Positions 17,028-26,621 of a stretch of 64,000 nt of DNA are shown here, piece by piece. The stretch covers positions 251,680-315,679 of the forward strand of contig NZ_JAUFPU010000004.1 of NCBI RefSeq assembly GCF_030409555.1, given 5' to 3'. Position numbers and translations under genes: made by a program. This DNA comes from Chitinimonas viridis. GTDB taxonomy: Bacteria; Pseudomonadota; Gammaproteobacteria; Burkholderiales; Chitinimonadaceae. The notes under the pieces are model-generated. The model made no database searches and had not been told where the DNA came from. It saw only the letters and a list, made by a program, of their open reading frames with translations. The number at the start of each line of letters is the position of its first letter. Positions within the stretch are counted from its first letter, which is position 1.

Positions 17028-18152
17028 TCAAGCCTGAAGGCTTTCGTCCGACACCGCAGCGACGACCGGCATGGCTTCGACCAGCGCCTGCCGCAACAAA
17101 TCCAGACCTACACCACTTTTTGCACTCATACGGACGGCGCGAATCCTACCATACTCATCCCGCTCGACCGCCGGCTCGCCGCCTTTGAGGTCTATCTTGT
17201 TCCAGACCACAATCTGGGGAATCTCGTCAGCATCGATTTCCTTGAGCACATAGTTCACCGCCTCGATCTGGGCTTCGCGGGTATCGCTGGCGCTATCAAC
17301 CACATGCAGCAACAGATCGGCCCGCACCGTTTCCTCCAGCGTGGCCCGAAATGCCTCCACCAAGCCATGAGGCAGATCGCGGATAAAACCCACAGTATCG
17401 GACACCACCACGGAGTGCTCCGGGTCGAGGAACAGCTTGCGGCTGGTAGTATCCAGCGTGGCGAACAACTGATCGGCCGCATACGCCTTGGCGTGGGTCA
17501 AGGCATTGAACAGCGTGGACTTGCCGGCATTGGTATAACCCACCAGCGAGACGGAGAACTGCTTGCTGCGCTCGCGCGCACGCCGCTGGGTATCACGCTG
17601 CCGCTGCAGATCCTTGAGCTTGTCGCGCAGCCGCTTCATCCGTTCGGTCAGCATGCGCTTGTCCATTTCCAGCTGGGTCTCACCGGGGCCGCCACGGGCG
17701 CCTATACCACCGCGCTGGCGTTCCAGGTGAGTCCAGCCCCGCACCAGCCGGGTGGACATATACTGCAACTGAGCCAGCTCAACCTGCAGCTTGCCCTCAT
17801 TGGAGCGTGCACGCTGGCCAAAGATGTCGAGTATCAGCCTTACCCGGTCCGACACCCGGCATTCCAGCGCACGCTCCAGGTTGCGTTCCTGCGCCCCACC
17901 CAAGGCATGGTTGAACAGTACCGTCTGTGCCTCCGTGGCCAGCACGGCGGCGGCGATCTCTTCCACCTTGCCACTACCGGCAAACAGCTTGGGGTCGGGT
18001 CTTTGGCGCTTGCCCTGAATGATGGCCATAGCCTTGTAGCCATTGCCCTCAGCCAGCAACTTGAATTCTTCGATATTTTCCAGATAGTCCGGCTCACCGA
18101 AATCGAGACAGACTAGAACGGCCTTGTCGCCGCCCTGATGGCGTTCAAACAC
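17028..18152 (-). CDS. hflX: GTPase HflX
   Basis: HflX is a ribosome-binding GTPase that splits stalled or heat-damaged 70S ribosomes. The 374-residue protein has the N-terminal HflX domain with the glycine-rich ERQRGGIGARGGPGETQLE signature, a long coiled-coil (RMLTERMKRLRDKLKDLQRQR), then the G domain: SLVGYTNAGKSTLF (G1), FATLDTTSR (G2), VVSDTVGFIRDLP (G3) and VVWNKIDL (G4). It lies between hfq and hflK, the order known from E. coli. Confidence 0.97.
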   Translation of the reverse strand: MFERHQGGDKAVLVCLDFGEPDYLENIEEFKLLAEGNGYKAMAIIQGKRQRPDPKLFAGSGKVEEIAAAVLATEAQTVLFNHALGGAQERNLERALECRVSDRVRLILDIFGQRARSNEGKLQVELAQLQYMSTRLVRGWTHLERQRGGIGARGGPGETQLEMDKRMLTERMKRLRDKLKDLQRQRDTQRRARERSKQFSVSLVGYTNAGKSTLFNALTHAKAYAADQLFATLDTTSRKLFLDPEHSVVVSDTVGFIRDLPHGLVEAFRATLEETVRADLLLHVVDSASDTREAQIEAVNYVLKEIDADEIPQIVVWNKIDLKGGEPAVERDEYGRIRAVRMSAKSGVGLDLLRQALVEAMPVVAAVSDESLQA

Positions 18153-18360
18153 GCTTCATTTCCCTAACTGGGTGCCTTGTCAGGCCACCCTAACGGGGCG
18201 CTGGAGCTTGATCGGCGCACGATCATATCTGCTGGTATGTGGCTGCACCCAACGATATCTTCCCGCATCATCATGCAGATCGACATCGGGTGGCGCAAAC
18301 CGCTCCCTGGCAGATAGCCGTGGCTCACAACCTAAGCTCTAGCAGGTATTCCTACAACAA

Positions 18361-18383
18361 AGGGGGCGCACATGGCGCCCCTT
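18361..18383 (-). terminator. Hairpin between hfq and hflX
   Basis: GGGGCGC (18363-18369) pairs with GCGCCCC (18375-18381) around a five-base loop. On the minus strand the sequence continues CTTTGTTG. It lies 20 bases after the hfq stop within the 249-base hfq-hflX gap, so it may reduce read-through and let hfq be expressed at a higher level than hflX. The U-run is weak. Confidence 0.55.
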
Positions 18384-18402
18384 GCTCGACGCACCGCCCC
18401 TA

Positions 18403-18657
18403 TCAGGCGTCTGCAGCCGGGGCACCTTCCGGCTTGTCATAGGGGATGCTGACCGGACGGGCAGGCACAACAGTGGAGATGGCATGCTTATAGACCATCT
18501 GGGTCACGGTGTTGCGCAGCAAAACCACGTACTGGTCAAACGACTCGATCTGGCCTTGCAGCTTGATACCGTTAACCAGGTATATGGATACAGGTACATG
18601 TTCCTTGCGCAGGATGTTCAGAAACGGGTCTTGTAGCATTTGCCCTTTTGCGCTCAT
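18403..18657 (-). CDS. hfq: RNA chaperone Hfq
   Basis: Hfq is the hexameric Sm-like protein that pairs small RNAs with mRNAs. ATG 18657 ([22 protein letters not shown]) is preceded by GGAGA nine bases upstream; the frame opens five codons earlier. The 84 residues contain Sm1 ([27 protein letters not shown]) and Sm2 ([11 protein letters not shown]), ending in a short acidic tail without the long extension of E. coli Hfq. It heads the hfq-hflX-hflK-hflC block. Confidence 0.98.
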   Translation of the reverse strand: MSAKGQMLQDPFLNILRKEHVPVSIYLVNGIKLQGQIESFDQYVVLLRNTVTQMVYKHAISTVVPARPVSIPYDKPEGAPAADA

Positions 18658-18776
18658 TTTGTAGTTCTCCACTCTGTAATTTAAAAAACGACGAATATCC
18701 GTCCAGTAGTTCCTGCGCTTACGAAGATAGAATACCAGTAGTCACTTGTAGCAGCTTTTCTGTCAAGCACAAAGAA

Positions 18777-20189
18777 TCAACCTGCTTTTTTCGCGGGCTT
18801 CCTGGCAGTGGTCTTGACCGGCTTCTTCTCACCTCGCATGGCGCCCTTGCGATCCGGCTTGAACTCGCCCGGCTTGGCATCGTAAGGGTTATCGCCCTTC
18901 TTGAACTGTACACGCAGGGGCGTGCCCTGCAATTTGAACATCTTCAGGAAGGAATGTTCCAGGTAACGCCAATAACTGTCCGGCACCCCCTCAAGGGCGG
19001 TACCGTGTATCACCACCACCGGCGGGTTCATGCCGCCCTGGTGGGCATATTTCATCTTGGGACGCACCAGACCCACGCGTGGCGGCTGCTGCTTCTCTAC
19101 CGCGAGTTGCAATGCGCGCGTCAAACGCGGCGTCGGCAACTTGGCCATGGCCGCCTTGTATGCGGCGTTGATGCTGGCAAACAGATCACCCACGCCCTGC
19201 CCTTCCAGGGCAGAGATAAAGTGGAAGCGGGCGAAATCCAGAAAACCCAGCTTACGGGCGATATCCCGCTTGACCTGGTCACGCCGGTATTCGTCCAGGC
19301 CTTCCCATTTGTTCACGGCCACGACCATGGCCCGGCCTGCCTCCAGGGCAAAGCCGGCGATATGAGCATCCTGCTCGGCCACATCCTGGCGGGCATCCAG
19401 TACCAGCACAACCACGTTGGCGTCTTCGATCGCCTGCATGGTCTTCACCACCGAGAATTTCTCGATGGCCTCGTTCACCTTGCCGCGCTTGCGCACACCG
19501 GCGGTGTCGATAATCGTGTAGGCCTGTTCGTTACGCTCGAAGTCGATATGTATCGAGTCACGCGTGGTGCCTGGCTGGTCAAAGGCAATCACGCGCTCTT
19601 CACCCAGAATCGCGTTCACCAGTGTGGATTTACCAACATTGGGGCGACCGATGATGGCGAACTTGGGGTGATCCTGAACCTGCTCCTCAGGCTCCACCTC
19701 AAAACCGGTCAGCACATCGTCGACCAAACCACGCACGCCTTCACCGTGGCTAGCCGAGATAGGCCAAGGCTCACCCAGGGCCAGTTCGAAGAACTCGGCC
19801 GTCACCACACTGGCCGACATACCTTCGGCCTTGTTCACGGCAAGACGTACCGGCCGATCCAGCTGGCGCAGGCGGTTGGCAATCAGCTTGTCTTGCGGGG
19901 TGAGGCCCACGCGGGCATCGACGATAAAGATGACCGCGTCGGCCTCATCGATGGCCTGCAGGGTCTGCCTGGCCATCTCGTGCAATATGCCGTCATCGGC
20001 AACCGGCTCAAAGCCACCGGTATCCACACACAGATAAGGCTTGCCACCGATCTTGCCATGACCGTAATGGCGGTCGCGGGTCAGGCCGGGCATATCGGCG
20101 ACCAGCGCGTCACGGCTCTTGGTCAGCCGATTGAACAGCGTGGATTTACCGACATTGGGACGGCCGACGAGGGCGATGGTGGGTTTCAT
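18777..20189 (-). CDS. der: Ribosome biogenesis GTPase Der (EngA)
   Basis: Der has two consecutive GTPase domains and helps mature the 50S subunit. The 470-residue protein shows [12 protein letters not shown] at the N terminus with DMPGLTRD and NKAEG, and a second [12 protein letters not shown] with [21 protein letters not shown] and NKWEGL. A KH-like C-terminal domain follows, then a basic tail [16 protein letters not shown]. It ends the hisS-yfgM-bamB-der series, starting 12 bases after bamB. Confidence 0.98.
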   Translation of the reverse strand: MKPTIALVGRPNVGKSTLFNRLTKSRDALVADMPGLTRDRHYGHGKIGGKPYLCVDTGGFEPVADDGILHEMARQTLQAIDEADAVIFIVDARVGLTPQDKLIANRLRQLDRPVRLAVNKAEGMSASVVTAEFFELALGEPWPISASHGEGVRGLVDDVLTGFEVEPEEQVQDHPKFAIIGRPNVGKSTLVNAILGEERVIAFDQPGTTRDSIHIDFERNEQAYTIIDTAGVRKRGKVNEAIEKFSVVKTMQAIEDANVVVLVLDARQDVAEQDAHIAGFALEAGRAMVVAVNKWEGLDEYRRDQVKRDIARKLGFLDFARFHFISALEGQGVGDLFASINAAYKAAMAKLPTPRLTRALQLAVEKQQPPRVGLVRPKMKYAHQGGMNPPVVVIHGTALEGVPDSYWRYLEHSFLKMFKLQGTPLRVQFKKGDNPYDAKPGEFKPDRKGAMRGEKKPVKTTARKPAKKAG

Positions 20190-20201
20190 TGTTTTCCTTG
20201 C

Positions 20202-21350
20202 TTACTTCACGGCCAGTGCGTGCAGGCCACCGCTCTCGGTCTGCACAATCAACTTGCCGCTGATTACCCGCGGTGCAACCAGCACGCGGCTCTTGTCCGT
20301 ACTCATGCGGGCGACAAAGCTACCATCCGCCTGCGACAGCAGATGGACATAACCCTCGAAATCGCCCACTGCCACCTTGCCGTCTATCACGGCTGGGCCG
20401 CTGATACGACGGCCATACAGTGCTGCCTGCTTCCACAGGCTGCGACCACCCGAGCGCTCGAACGCCTGGATGTTGCCGACTTCATCGCTCACATAAACCT
20501 TGTCAGCATCCATGGCCAGGCCCACATAGCTGGAGATATCGCGGGACCACAGCATGGAGCCGTTGCTCACGGCAAAACACGCCACCTTGCCCTGGAAAGC
20601 CACGGCACAGACCATGCCCTTGTCCACCACCGGTGCCGAGGTCACATCACTGATGCGCTCCAGCTCGGTAGCGCCCTTGGGCTGAGCCACCTGCGACTCC
20701 CACAGCACGCGGCCATCGACCAGCGAAAGCGACGCCAGACGACCCGATGCCAAGCCAATATAGACCGCACCGTCCGCAATCGTGGCGGGCGCGTAGTTGC
20801 GCAGGACCAGCGAGGGCTGGCTACGCACGAACTGCCAGCGCTGCTTGCCATCCTTGGCTTCCAGGCCTGTTACCCGGCCATCCACGGTACGCACCACCAC
20901 CACGCCTTCGGCGATTACCGGCGGCGACACCATTTCGCTGCTGACCTTGGTCTGCCAGCGCAACTGGCCCGTCGCGGCCTCCCAGCCATAAACCTCGCCC
21001 TTCAGCGTGCCCGCCACGACCAAGCCCGAAGCCGCACCGACCCCGCCTGCCAGCGGCTGGGCACTGCGAACTTCAAAGCGCTTGGCACCATCAGGCATGG
21101 CAAACCCGGCAATACCGCTCACCCCGGCCATATACACAGCATCACCCGTCGCATCGGGCGCAAACCGGTACAGCTTGCCGTCAGAGTACGAAGTACGCCA
21201 AGCCGAATTCAGCTCTGCGCTGGCCTTGATATCGCTCAACGGCGTGGGTTGCGGACTGTTATCCGTACCGGCACAGGCGGCGAGCAGGGTAACTGCGCCC
21301 AGCACAGCAAACTTGCCTGTCAGGCCTTGTGGCATGCGGTGCATGTTCAT
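20202..21350 (-). CDS. bamB: Outer membrane assembly lipoprotein BamB
   Basis: BamB is the beta-propeller lipoprotein of the Bam complex that inserts outer-membrane proteins. The 382-residue protein has a signal peptide with lipobox LLAAC (Cys about residue 26) and repeated PQQ-like blades (for example GVVVVRTVDGRVTGLEAKDGKQRW and DKVYVSDEVGNIQAFERSGG). The start ATG shares its A with the yfgM stop (TGATG), so translation is coupled. The order yfgM-bamB-der is as in E. coli. Confidence 0.96.
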   Translation of the reverse strand: MNMHRMPQGLTGKFAVLGAVTLLAACAGTDNSPQPTPLSDIKASAELNSAWRTSYSDGKLYRFAPDATGDAVYMAGVSGIAGFAMPDGAKRFEVRSAQPLAGGVGAASGLVVAGTLKGEVYGWEAATGQLRWQTKVSSEMVSPPVIAEGVVVVRTVDGRVTGLEAKDGKQRWQFVRSQPSLVLRNYAPATIADGAVYIGLASGRLASLSLVDGRVLWESQVAQPKGATELERISDVTSAPVVDKGMVCAVAFQGKVACFAVSNGSMLWSRDISSYVGLAMDADKVYVSDEVGNIQAFERSGGRSLWKQAALYGRRISGPAVIDGKVAVGDFEGYVHLLSQADGSFVARMSTDKSRVLVAPRVISGKLIVQTESGGLHALAVK

Positions 21351-21982
21351 CAGGCCCCCAGTGCCGACAGCTTGGTTTCAACCAGCTCGCGATTGGGTGC
21401 TTCCTTTTCCAGCTTGGTCAAGGCGAACTGGTAGGCCGATTTGGCTCCTGCCGCGTCTCCCTTGAGCGCCAGCGCATCGCCGCGCACTTCGGCAAACAGG
21501 CCGGCAAAACTATCTGCCTTGGCGGTGTCCACCATCTTGGCAGCCGCATCAAACTGTTTTTGGTCCATCAGCACAGCAGCCAGACGCAGGCGTGCCAGAT
21601 CGATCACAGCGTCTTCCTTGGCATTGGCGGCCACCCACTCCAGCGCACTCTTGGCATCATCCAGCTTATTGGCCTCGAATGCCGCCTTGGCAGCCTGCAG
21701 CATGGCACGTGCCGTCAGGGCATGGCCGCTATGGGTCTTCACCATGGCATCGGCAGCTGCGCGCAGCTTGACCGGATCCTTGGCCAATTCTGCCGCTTCC
21801 ACCGCCATATAAGCCTGCGCCACCGCAGTGCCCTGCGATTTCTGCCAGGCACGGTAGCCCATATTGCCAAAGTAGCCCACCAGGGCAGCCACCACCGCGA
21901 TGATTACCGCGACGCCCCACTTCGCCCACCAGGCCTTCAGTTCGGCGATCTGTTCCTGTTCCTGCAAATCAAAAGCAGCCAT
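21350..21982 (-). CDS. yfgM: YfgM-type ancillary SecYEG/periplasmic chaperone subunit
   Basis: The 210-residue protein has a short cytoplasmic start (MAAFDLQEQEQIAELKAWW), one membrane helix (GVAVIIAVVAALVGYFG) and a periplasmic helical region of TPR-like repeats (QAYMAVEAAELAKDPVKLR ... DLARLRLAAVLMDQKQFDAA). E. coli YfgM is attached to the Sec translocon and cooperates with periplasmic chaperones. Position between hisS and bamB supports the name. A small membrane protein gene sits between it and hisS. Confidence 0.93.
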   Translation of the reverse strand: MAAFDLQEQEQIAELKAWWAKWGVAVIIAVVAALVGYFGNMGYRAWQKSQGTAVAQAYMAVEAAELAKDPVKLRAAADAMVKTHSGHALTARAMLQAAKAAFEANKLDDAKSALEWVAANAKEDAVIDLARLRLAAVLMDQKQFDAAAKMVDTAKADSFAGLFAEVRGDALALKGDAAGAKSAYQFALTKLEKEAPNRELVETKLSALGA

Positions 21983-22003
21983 CTGCGAGTTTCCGTTAGC
22001 GAG

Positions 22004-22249
22004 TTACTTGTTATGCCGTGCCGCTTGCAGGGCACGGATACGTTTGAAAATATCGACCATGAACCAGCTCATCAGCACCAGGCCAATCAGCAGGCAAGCC
22101 CAGGCCAGCTCTTTCTGAGCCAGCACCGGGTGTATCTGAGCACCTTCGCCCTGCAAGCCGACGACGCCAAACGCAGCCAGCACCGAGCCGAACACATTCA
22201 GGACGAACAGCTTGAACGAGACCTTGAGCTTGGGCGCAGGTTCCATCAT
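22004..22249 (-). CDS. Small two-helix membrane protein of unknown function
   Basis: About 80 residues with two hydrophobic segments, FKLFVLNVFGSVLAAFGVVGL and LAWACLLIGLVLMSWFMVDIF, and a basic C terminus KRIRALQAARHNK. The hisS stop and ATG 22249 overlap as TGATG; a second ATG three bases on has better spacing to AAGGG. It appears to be translated with hisS. I do not recognise the family. It interrupts the common hisS-yfgM pair. Confidence 0.72.
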   Translation of the reverse strand: MMEPAPKLKVSFKLFVLNVFGSVLAAFGVVGLQGEGAQIHPVLAQKELAWACLLIGLVLMSWFMVDIFKRIRALQAARHNK

Positions 22250-23505
22250 CAACCCTTGAGTGCAGCAAGCACATCGGCCTGCGCCACCGTACGCTGCTCA
22301 CCGCCGTCGCGCAGGGGCTTGATCACCACCGTCGCGTCAGCCGCCTCATTGTCGCCGATGATCAGGGCAAAACGCGCGCCCGAACCATCCGCCTTCTTCA
22401 TCTGCGACTTGAAGCTACCGCCGCCGGCATGCACCGTCACTGCCAGCCCGGCATTGCGCAGTTGCTCTGCCAGGCGCGGCGCAACCCGCCCCGCTGCCTC
22501 GCCCGCATTGACAAGGTATACATCGGGGCCGTCCTGGGCGGTCACACCGTACTCCTGCATCAGCAGGAATACTCGCTCCATACCCATGCCAAAACCACAG
22601 GCCGGCGTCGGCTTGCCGCCTAGCGTCTCCACCAGGCTGTCGTAGCGGCCACCGCCCGCGATGGTACCCTGTGCGCCCAGTTTGGTGGTTACCCACTCGA
22701 ACACCGTGCGGTTGTAGTAATCCAGCCCACGCACCAGGCGCGTGTTGAGGGTATAAGCCACGCCTGCCTCATCCAGCAGTCGGCACAGTCCCTGATAATG
22801 CTGGCGGCTATCGTCGCCCAGCACATCGAACAGCTTGGGCGCAGCGTTGATCATGTCCTGCATGCGCGGGTTCTTGCTATCCAGTATGCGCAGCGGGTTG
22901 GCGTGCAGACGACGCTTGGCATCCTCATCCAGCAGGTCGGCATGCGCCTCAAAATAGGCGATCAAGGACTGCCGGTAGGCTGCCCGCTCAGCGACATCGC
23001 CTATGGTATTGATCTGCAATTCCACATCGGCAATACCCAGCTCACGCCAGAGGCGGGCCAGCATCACCATCTGCTCGGCATCGACATCGGGGCCGTCATA
23101 GCCAAAGGCCTCGGCACCCACCTGGTGGAACTGCCGCTGGCGCCCCTTCTGCACATTCTCATGGCGGAACATGGGGCCCATATACCACAGGCGCTGCGGA
23201 CCGTTGTAGGTCAGGCTGTGCTCGACGACGGCACGTACGCAACCCGCCGTCCCCTCGGGGCGCAGTGCCAGCTTGTCGCCGTTCAGCGCATCCGTCCAGG
23301 CATACATCTCTTTCTCGACGATATCGGTATGCTCACCTACGCCGCGCACAAACAAGCCGGTAGGCTCGACTATGGGCAAGCGGATATTGCGGTAGCCGTA
23401 CTGCGCCAGCACGCGCCGGGCGGTATCTTCCAGCTTCTGCCACAGCGCCGTGTTGTCGGGCAGGATGTCGTAGAAGCCCTTGATGCTTTGAAACTTGTCA
23501 GCCAT
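22249..23505 (-). CDS. hisS: Histidyl-tRNA synthetase
   Basis: The 418-residue class II synthetase charges tRNA-His. It has the N-terminal [18 protein letters not shown], motif 2 region [21 protein letters not shown], the HisRS-specific [13 protein letters not shown], motif 3 [13 protein letters not shown] and the C-terminal anticodon-binding domain with [20 protein letters not shown]. It lies four bases after ispG, in the ispG-hisS order typical of proteobacteria. Confidence 0.98.
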   Translation of the reverse strand: MADKFQSIKGFYDILPDNTALWQKLEDTARRVLAQYGYRNIRLPIVEPTGLFVRGVGEHTDIVEKEMYAWTDALNGDKLALRPEGTAGCVRAVVEHSLTYNGPQRLWYMGPMFRHENVQKGRQRQFHQVGAEAFGYDGPDVDAEQMVMLARLWRELGIADVELQINTIGDVAERAAYRQSLIAYFEAHADLLDEDAKRRLHANPLRILDSKNPRMQDMINAAPKLFDVLGDDSRQHYQGLCRLLDEAGVAYTLNTRLVRGLDYYNRTVFEWVTTKLGAQGTIAGGGRYDSLVETLGGKPTPACGFGMGMERVFLLMQEYGVTAQDGPDVYLVNAGEAAGRVAPRLAEQLRNAGLAVTVHAGGGSFKSQMKKADGSGARFALIIGDNEAADATVVIKPLRDGGEQRTVAQADVLAALKG

Positions 23506-23509
23506 CGGA

Positions 23510-24793
23510 TTACAGCACTTTCACGGGAATGATCTTGGGTGCAGCCGCCGTCGCCTGGCTGCGGCGCAACTTGCCGCCTTCGGCATAGTGTTCGCGGACA
23601 TAGCCATCGACGATGGCCTGGAAGGCCTCGGCAATACCGTCGCCCTTGAGGGTCACGGTCTTGACGCCATCAACGAATACCGGCGCCACCGGCACCTCGC
23701 CCGTACCAGGCAGGCTGATGCCGATATTGGCCAGCTTGGATTCGCCCGGGCCATTGACCACGCAGCCCATCACCGCCACATTGAGGGTTTCCACCCCCGG
23801 GAATTCGGCACGCCATACCGGCATTTGCTCGCGCAGGTAGCGCTGTATGTTCTGCGCCAGCTCCTGGAAGAAGGTCGAGGTGGTCCGGCCACAGCCGGGG
23901 CAAGCCGTCACCAGCGGGGTGAACGAGCGTATCCCCATGGTCTGCAGTATCTCCTGCGCCACGACGACTTCCTTGGTCCGCGATTCACCCGGTTCCGGCG
24001 TCAGCGAAACCCGTATGGTGTCGCCTATGCCTTCCTGCAACAGCACCGACAGCGCCGCCGTGGAAGCGACAATGCCCTTGGAGCCCATGCCGGCCTCGGT
24101 CAGGCCCAGGTGCAGCGGATAATCGCAGCGAGCGCCCAGGTCACGGTAGACCTTGATCAGATCCTGTACCGCACTGACCTTGCAGGAGATGATGATGCGA
24201 TCCGCCGGCAGCCCCAGCGCCTCAGCCTGCGCAGCACTTTCCAGCGCCGACTGTATCAAGGCTTCGCGCATCAGGGCATCGGCGCTGAGCGGCTGCGCCA
24301 GCTTGGCGTTCTCGTCCATCATGCGCGCCATCTTGGCCTGGTCCAGGCTGCCCCAGTTCACGCCTATGCGCACCGGTTTGCCATACTCGATGGCGGCTTC
24401 AATCATGGCGCCAAACTGCTCATCCCGCTTGCTGCCCTTGCCGACATTGCCAGGATTGATGCGGTACTTGGCCAGAGCCCGCGCGCAATCGGGATACTGG
24501 GCCAGCAATTTATGGCCATTGAAATGGAAATCCCCCACCAAGGGGACATTGCAGCCCATATCATCCAGCCGGCGACGTATCTCGCCTACCTGGGCTGCCG
24601 CCTCGGGCGAGTTGACGGTAATGCGCACCACCTCCGAACCTGCCTGCCATAGCTCGAATACCTGCTGAGCGGTACCCGCCGCATCGGCAGTATCGGTATT
24701 GGTCATGGATTGGACGACGACAGGCACATCGCCACCGACCGGCACATGGCCGACCATGACACGGCGGGTGGCGCGACGGGGAAGCAGACTCAT
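23510..24793 (-). CDS. ispG: 4-hydroxy-3-methylbut-2-enyl diphosphate synthase (GcpE)
   Basis: IspG is the [4Fe-4S] enzyme of the methylerythritol phosphate route to isoprenoids. The 427-residue protein begins [20 protein letters not shown] with [11 protein letters not shown], continues through the TIM-barrel GDFHFN and GVNWGSLD segments, and carries the cluster cysteines in TACPGCGR and [11 protein letters not shown]. Length is larger than E. coli IspG (372), consistent with betaproteobacterial orthologues. rodZ lies immediately upstream. Confidence 0.97.
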   Translation of the reverse strand: MSLLPRRATRRVMVGHVPVGGDVPVVVQSMTNTDTADAAGTAQQVFELWQAGSEVVRITVNSPEAAAQVGEIRRRLDDMGCNVPLVGDFHFNGHKLLAQYPDCARALAKYRINPGNVGKGSKRDEQFGAMIEAAIEYGKPVRIGVNWGSLDQAKMARMMDENAKLAQPLSADALMREALIQSALESAAQAEALGLPADRIIISCKVSAVQDLIKVYRDLGARCDYPLHLGLTEAGMGSKGIVASTAALSVLLQEGIGDTIRVSLTPEPGESRTKEVVVAQEILQTMGIRSFTPLVTACPGCGRTTSTFFQELAQNIQRYLREQMPVWRAEFPGVETLNVAVMGCVVNGPGESKLANIGISLPGTGEVPVAPVFVDGVKTVTLKGDGIAEAFQAIVDGYVREHYAEGGKLRRSQATAAAPKIIPVKVL

Positions 24794-24802
24794 GGCTTGG
24801 CT

Positions 24803-25792
24803 TTAGTTGAGTTCCAGATTGGCAACATCGACCCGGATATAAGGCGTCAGGTCGGTAGGCTTGCCTTTGTAGAAGAGCTGGGTCTGATGACCATTACCGA
24901 TACGGATACGGTAAGGCGGCTTGCCGGCAACGCTGCGCGATTGTCCGGCAGGCACCAGTTCATTGACCAGGCGTTTGCCGGTGGCATCGGTAATCTGCAC
25001 CCAGCTCTCCTGCCGTGCAACCACGCGCACATCACCCGTTGACGGCTCGGGCACAGCAGCAGGCACGGCTACAGGTGCAGGCTGCGGCACTGGCGCGGTC
25101 GCAGGCAACGCAGGCGAGAGCGGCGCAGGAGTCGCCCCCACCGCCAGGGCGGGGTTCGCACCCGGCACAGCCGGTGGATTACCCGGCAGGTTGGCCGGCG
25201 GCGGCACAACCTGCACTTCACCGGCAGGCTGCGTAGCAGGCACGGTCGCATCAACAGGTACGCTGGCCTGGGGCACAACGACAACAGGCTCCAGTGGCGG
25301 CATGTCGACACTGGGGGTATTGACGGTCAGCTGGGGTTCAAAGCGGGTGCTCTTGTCATAGAGCCAGTAAGCCCCCGCAATCAGACCCACGATTCCCAGG
25401 CCCGCCACAATGGCCAAGCCAAACGACAGGCCGGCACGCCCGCCATCTGGCCGCAGCACTGGCAGCACCTCGTCGCGCAGGCGTGGCAGTGCCGCCTGGC
25501 TGGGCTCCTTGGGCAGGTGGTTGTCCAGGTAATGCACCAGCGGCTGGGGGTCTATCTCCAGCAAACGCGCATAGTTGCGGACAAAACCGCGCACAAAGGT
25601 ATTGCCGGGGAGTGCCTGATAGTTGTCAGACTCCAGCGCCTCAATCTGGCGCCGGGACAGCTTGAGCTTGGCCGACACATCATTGACCGACAAGCCTGCC
25701 TGTTCGCGGTGCAACGCCAATATGGCGCCAGGCGAGGAAGGTGGGCTGGCGGGGGACTGCAGCAAATCAGACTGGGTAGTATCTTGGCTCAT
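24803..25792 (-). CDS. rodZ: Cytoskeletal/cell-shape protein RodZ (helix-turn-helix, DUF4115)
   Basis: RodZ links MreB to the cell wall machinery. With ATG 25792 (MSQDTTQSD) it has 329 residues: a cytoplasmic Xre-like HTH (LALHREQAGLSVNDVSAKLKLSRRQIEAL ... FVRGFVRNYARLL), one transmembrane helix (about 120-140, FGLAIVAGLGIVGLIAGAYWL), a long Pro/Ala-rich periplasmic linker, and the C-terminal DUF4115 domain with ESWVQITDATGKRL. The order pilF-rodZ-ispG is conserved. Confidence 0.93.
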   Translation of the reverse strand: MSQDTTQSDLLQSPASPPSSPGAILALHREQAGLSVNDVSAKLKLSRRQIEALESDNYQALPGNTFVRGFVRNYARLLEIDPQPLVHYLDNHLPKEPSQAALPRLRDEVLPVLRPDGGRAGLSFGLAIVAGLGIVGLIAGAYWLYDKSTRFEPQLTVNTPSVDMPPLEPVVVVPQASVPVDATVPATQPAGEVQVVPPPANLPGNPPAVPGANPALAVGATPAPLSPALPATAPVPQPAPVAVPAAVPEPSTGDVRVVARQESWVQITDATGKRLVNELVPAGQSRSVAGKPPYRIRIGNGHQTQLFYKGKPTDLTPYIRVDVANLELN

Positions 25793-25868
25793 CTCGGGCA
25801 TCATGCCGGGTGGCTCGCTTCAGGGGTTGCAGTGCATGACAAGGGCGTGATCCTGGGGCGGGTGGCGC

Positions 25869-26618
25869 TCAATCGTAGCGGCCTGCCGCCAGGCTGCGGG
25901 CTTCCTCGCTATCGGGGAAGCGGGTCTTCAGTTCCTTGGCAAAGCCGTTTTCGGCCTCGCCACCGGGGTTGAGCTTGTGCTCGATGCGCACGTTCAGCCA
26001 CAGTGCTTCGGCCACCGGCGTACCTACGCGCGCCTGCCTGGCCAGCAGCGTGCGTGCAGCATCGATATCACCACTGCGATAGGCCACCTGTGCCAGTCCC
26101 AACAGCGTCTGGGCATTGTCCGGTTGAGCCCGGTCAGACTGGCGCAAGAAGTCTTCGGCATACTTCAAGTCGCCTGCCTTCAGTGCGCACAAGCCGGCCA
26201 TCTGCATGGATTTCTGCGGGTTGGCATACAAGGGGCTGCGGATGGCATTGCCAAAATAGCGCAGCGAATCTGCGTACTTTTCGCGCTTGTTACAGAGGAA
26301 CCAACCGTAATTGTGATTGATGTCGGGGTTGCCCGAGGCCAGGCTCAGGGCACGCTGGAAGCTTTTGTCAGCAGTATCGAATTCACGCAGGTCGGAGTAA
26401 ACCAGCCCTTCCACATTGTGCGCCAGCGCGTAATCAGCTTTCGCCCTCAGTGCGCTCTTCACTTCTTCCAGCGCCACACCATATTGACCGCGGGCATAGT
26501 AGGCAGCAGCCAGTTCGGTTCGCAACCTGGCCACCTCGTCGCGATTTACCTGCTCGTCAGCCTGCACTGCGGGGATGATCCACGCGAACAGCAAAGCAGC
26601 AATCACGGCTTTTTTCAT
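25869..26618 (-). CDS. pilF: Type IV pilus biogenesis/stability TPR protein PilF (PilW)
   Basis: The 249-residue protein is a run of TPR repeats (LRTELAAAYYARGQYGVALEEVKSAL, AHNVEGLVYSDLREFDTADKSFQRAL, INHNYGWFLCNKREKYADSLRYF) as in PilF/PilW, the outer-membrane pilotin that helps the PilQ secretin multimerise. The position between rlmN and rodZ is the standard locus. Oddly, the signal peptide MKKAVIAALLFAWIIPAVQA has no lipobox cysteine, so the product looks like a soluble periplasmic protein and not a lipoprotein. TPR motifs are otherwise intact. Confidence 0.88.
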   Translation of the reverse strand: MKKAVIAALLFAWIIPAVQADEQVNRDEVARLRTELAAAYYARGQYGVALEEVKSALRAKADYALAHNVEGLVYSDLREFDTADKSFQRALSLASGNPDINHNYGWFLCNKREKYADSLRYFGNAIRSPLYANPQKSMQMAGLCALKAGDLKYAEDFLRQSDRAQPDNAQTLLGLAQVAYRSGDIDAARTLLARQARVGTPVAEALWLNVRIEHKLNPGGEAENGFAKELKTRFPDSEEARSLAAGRYD

Positions 26619-26621
26619 GCC

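Noticed and set aside
18648-21434. 928-codon open frame on the plus strand
   Set aside because: Antisense to der and bamB. High His/Gln/Arg content is typical of shadow frames in this codon usage.
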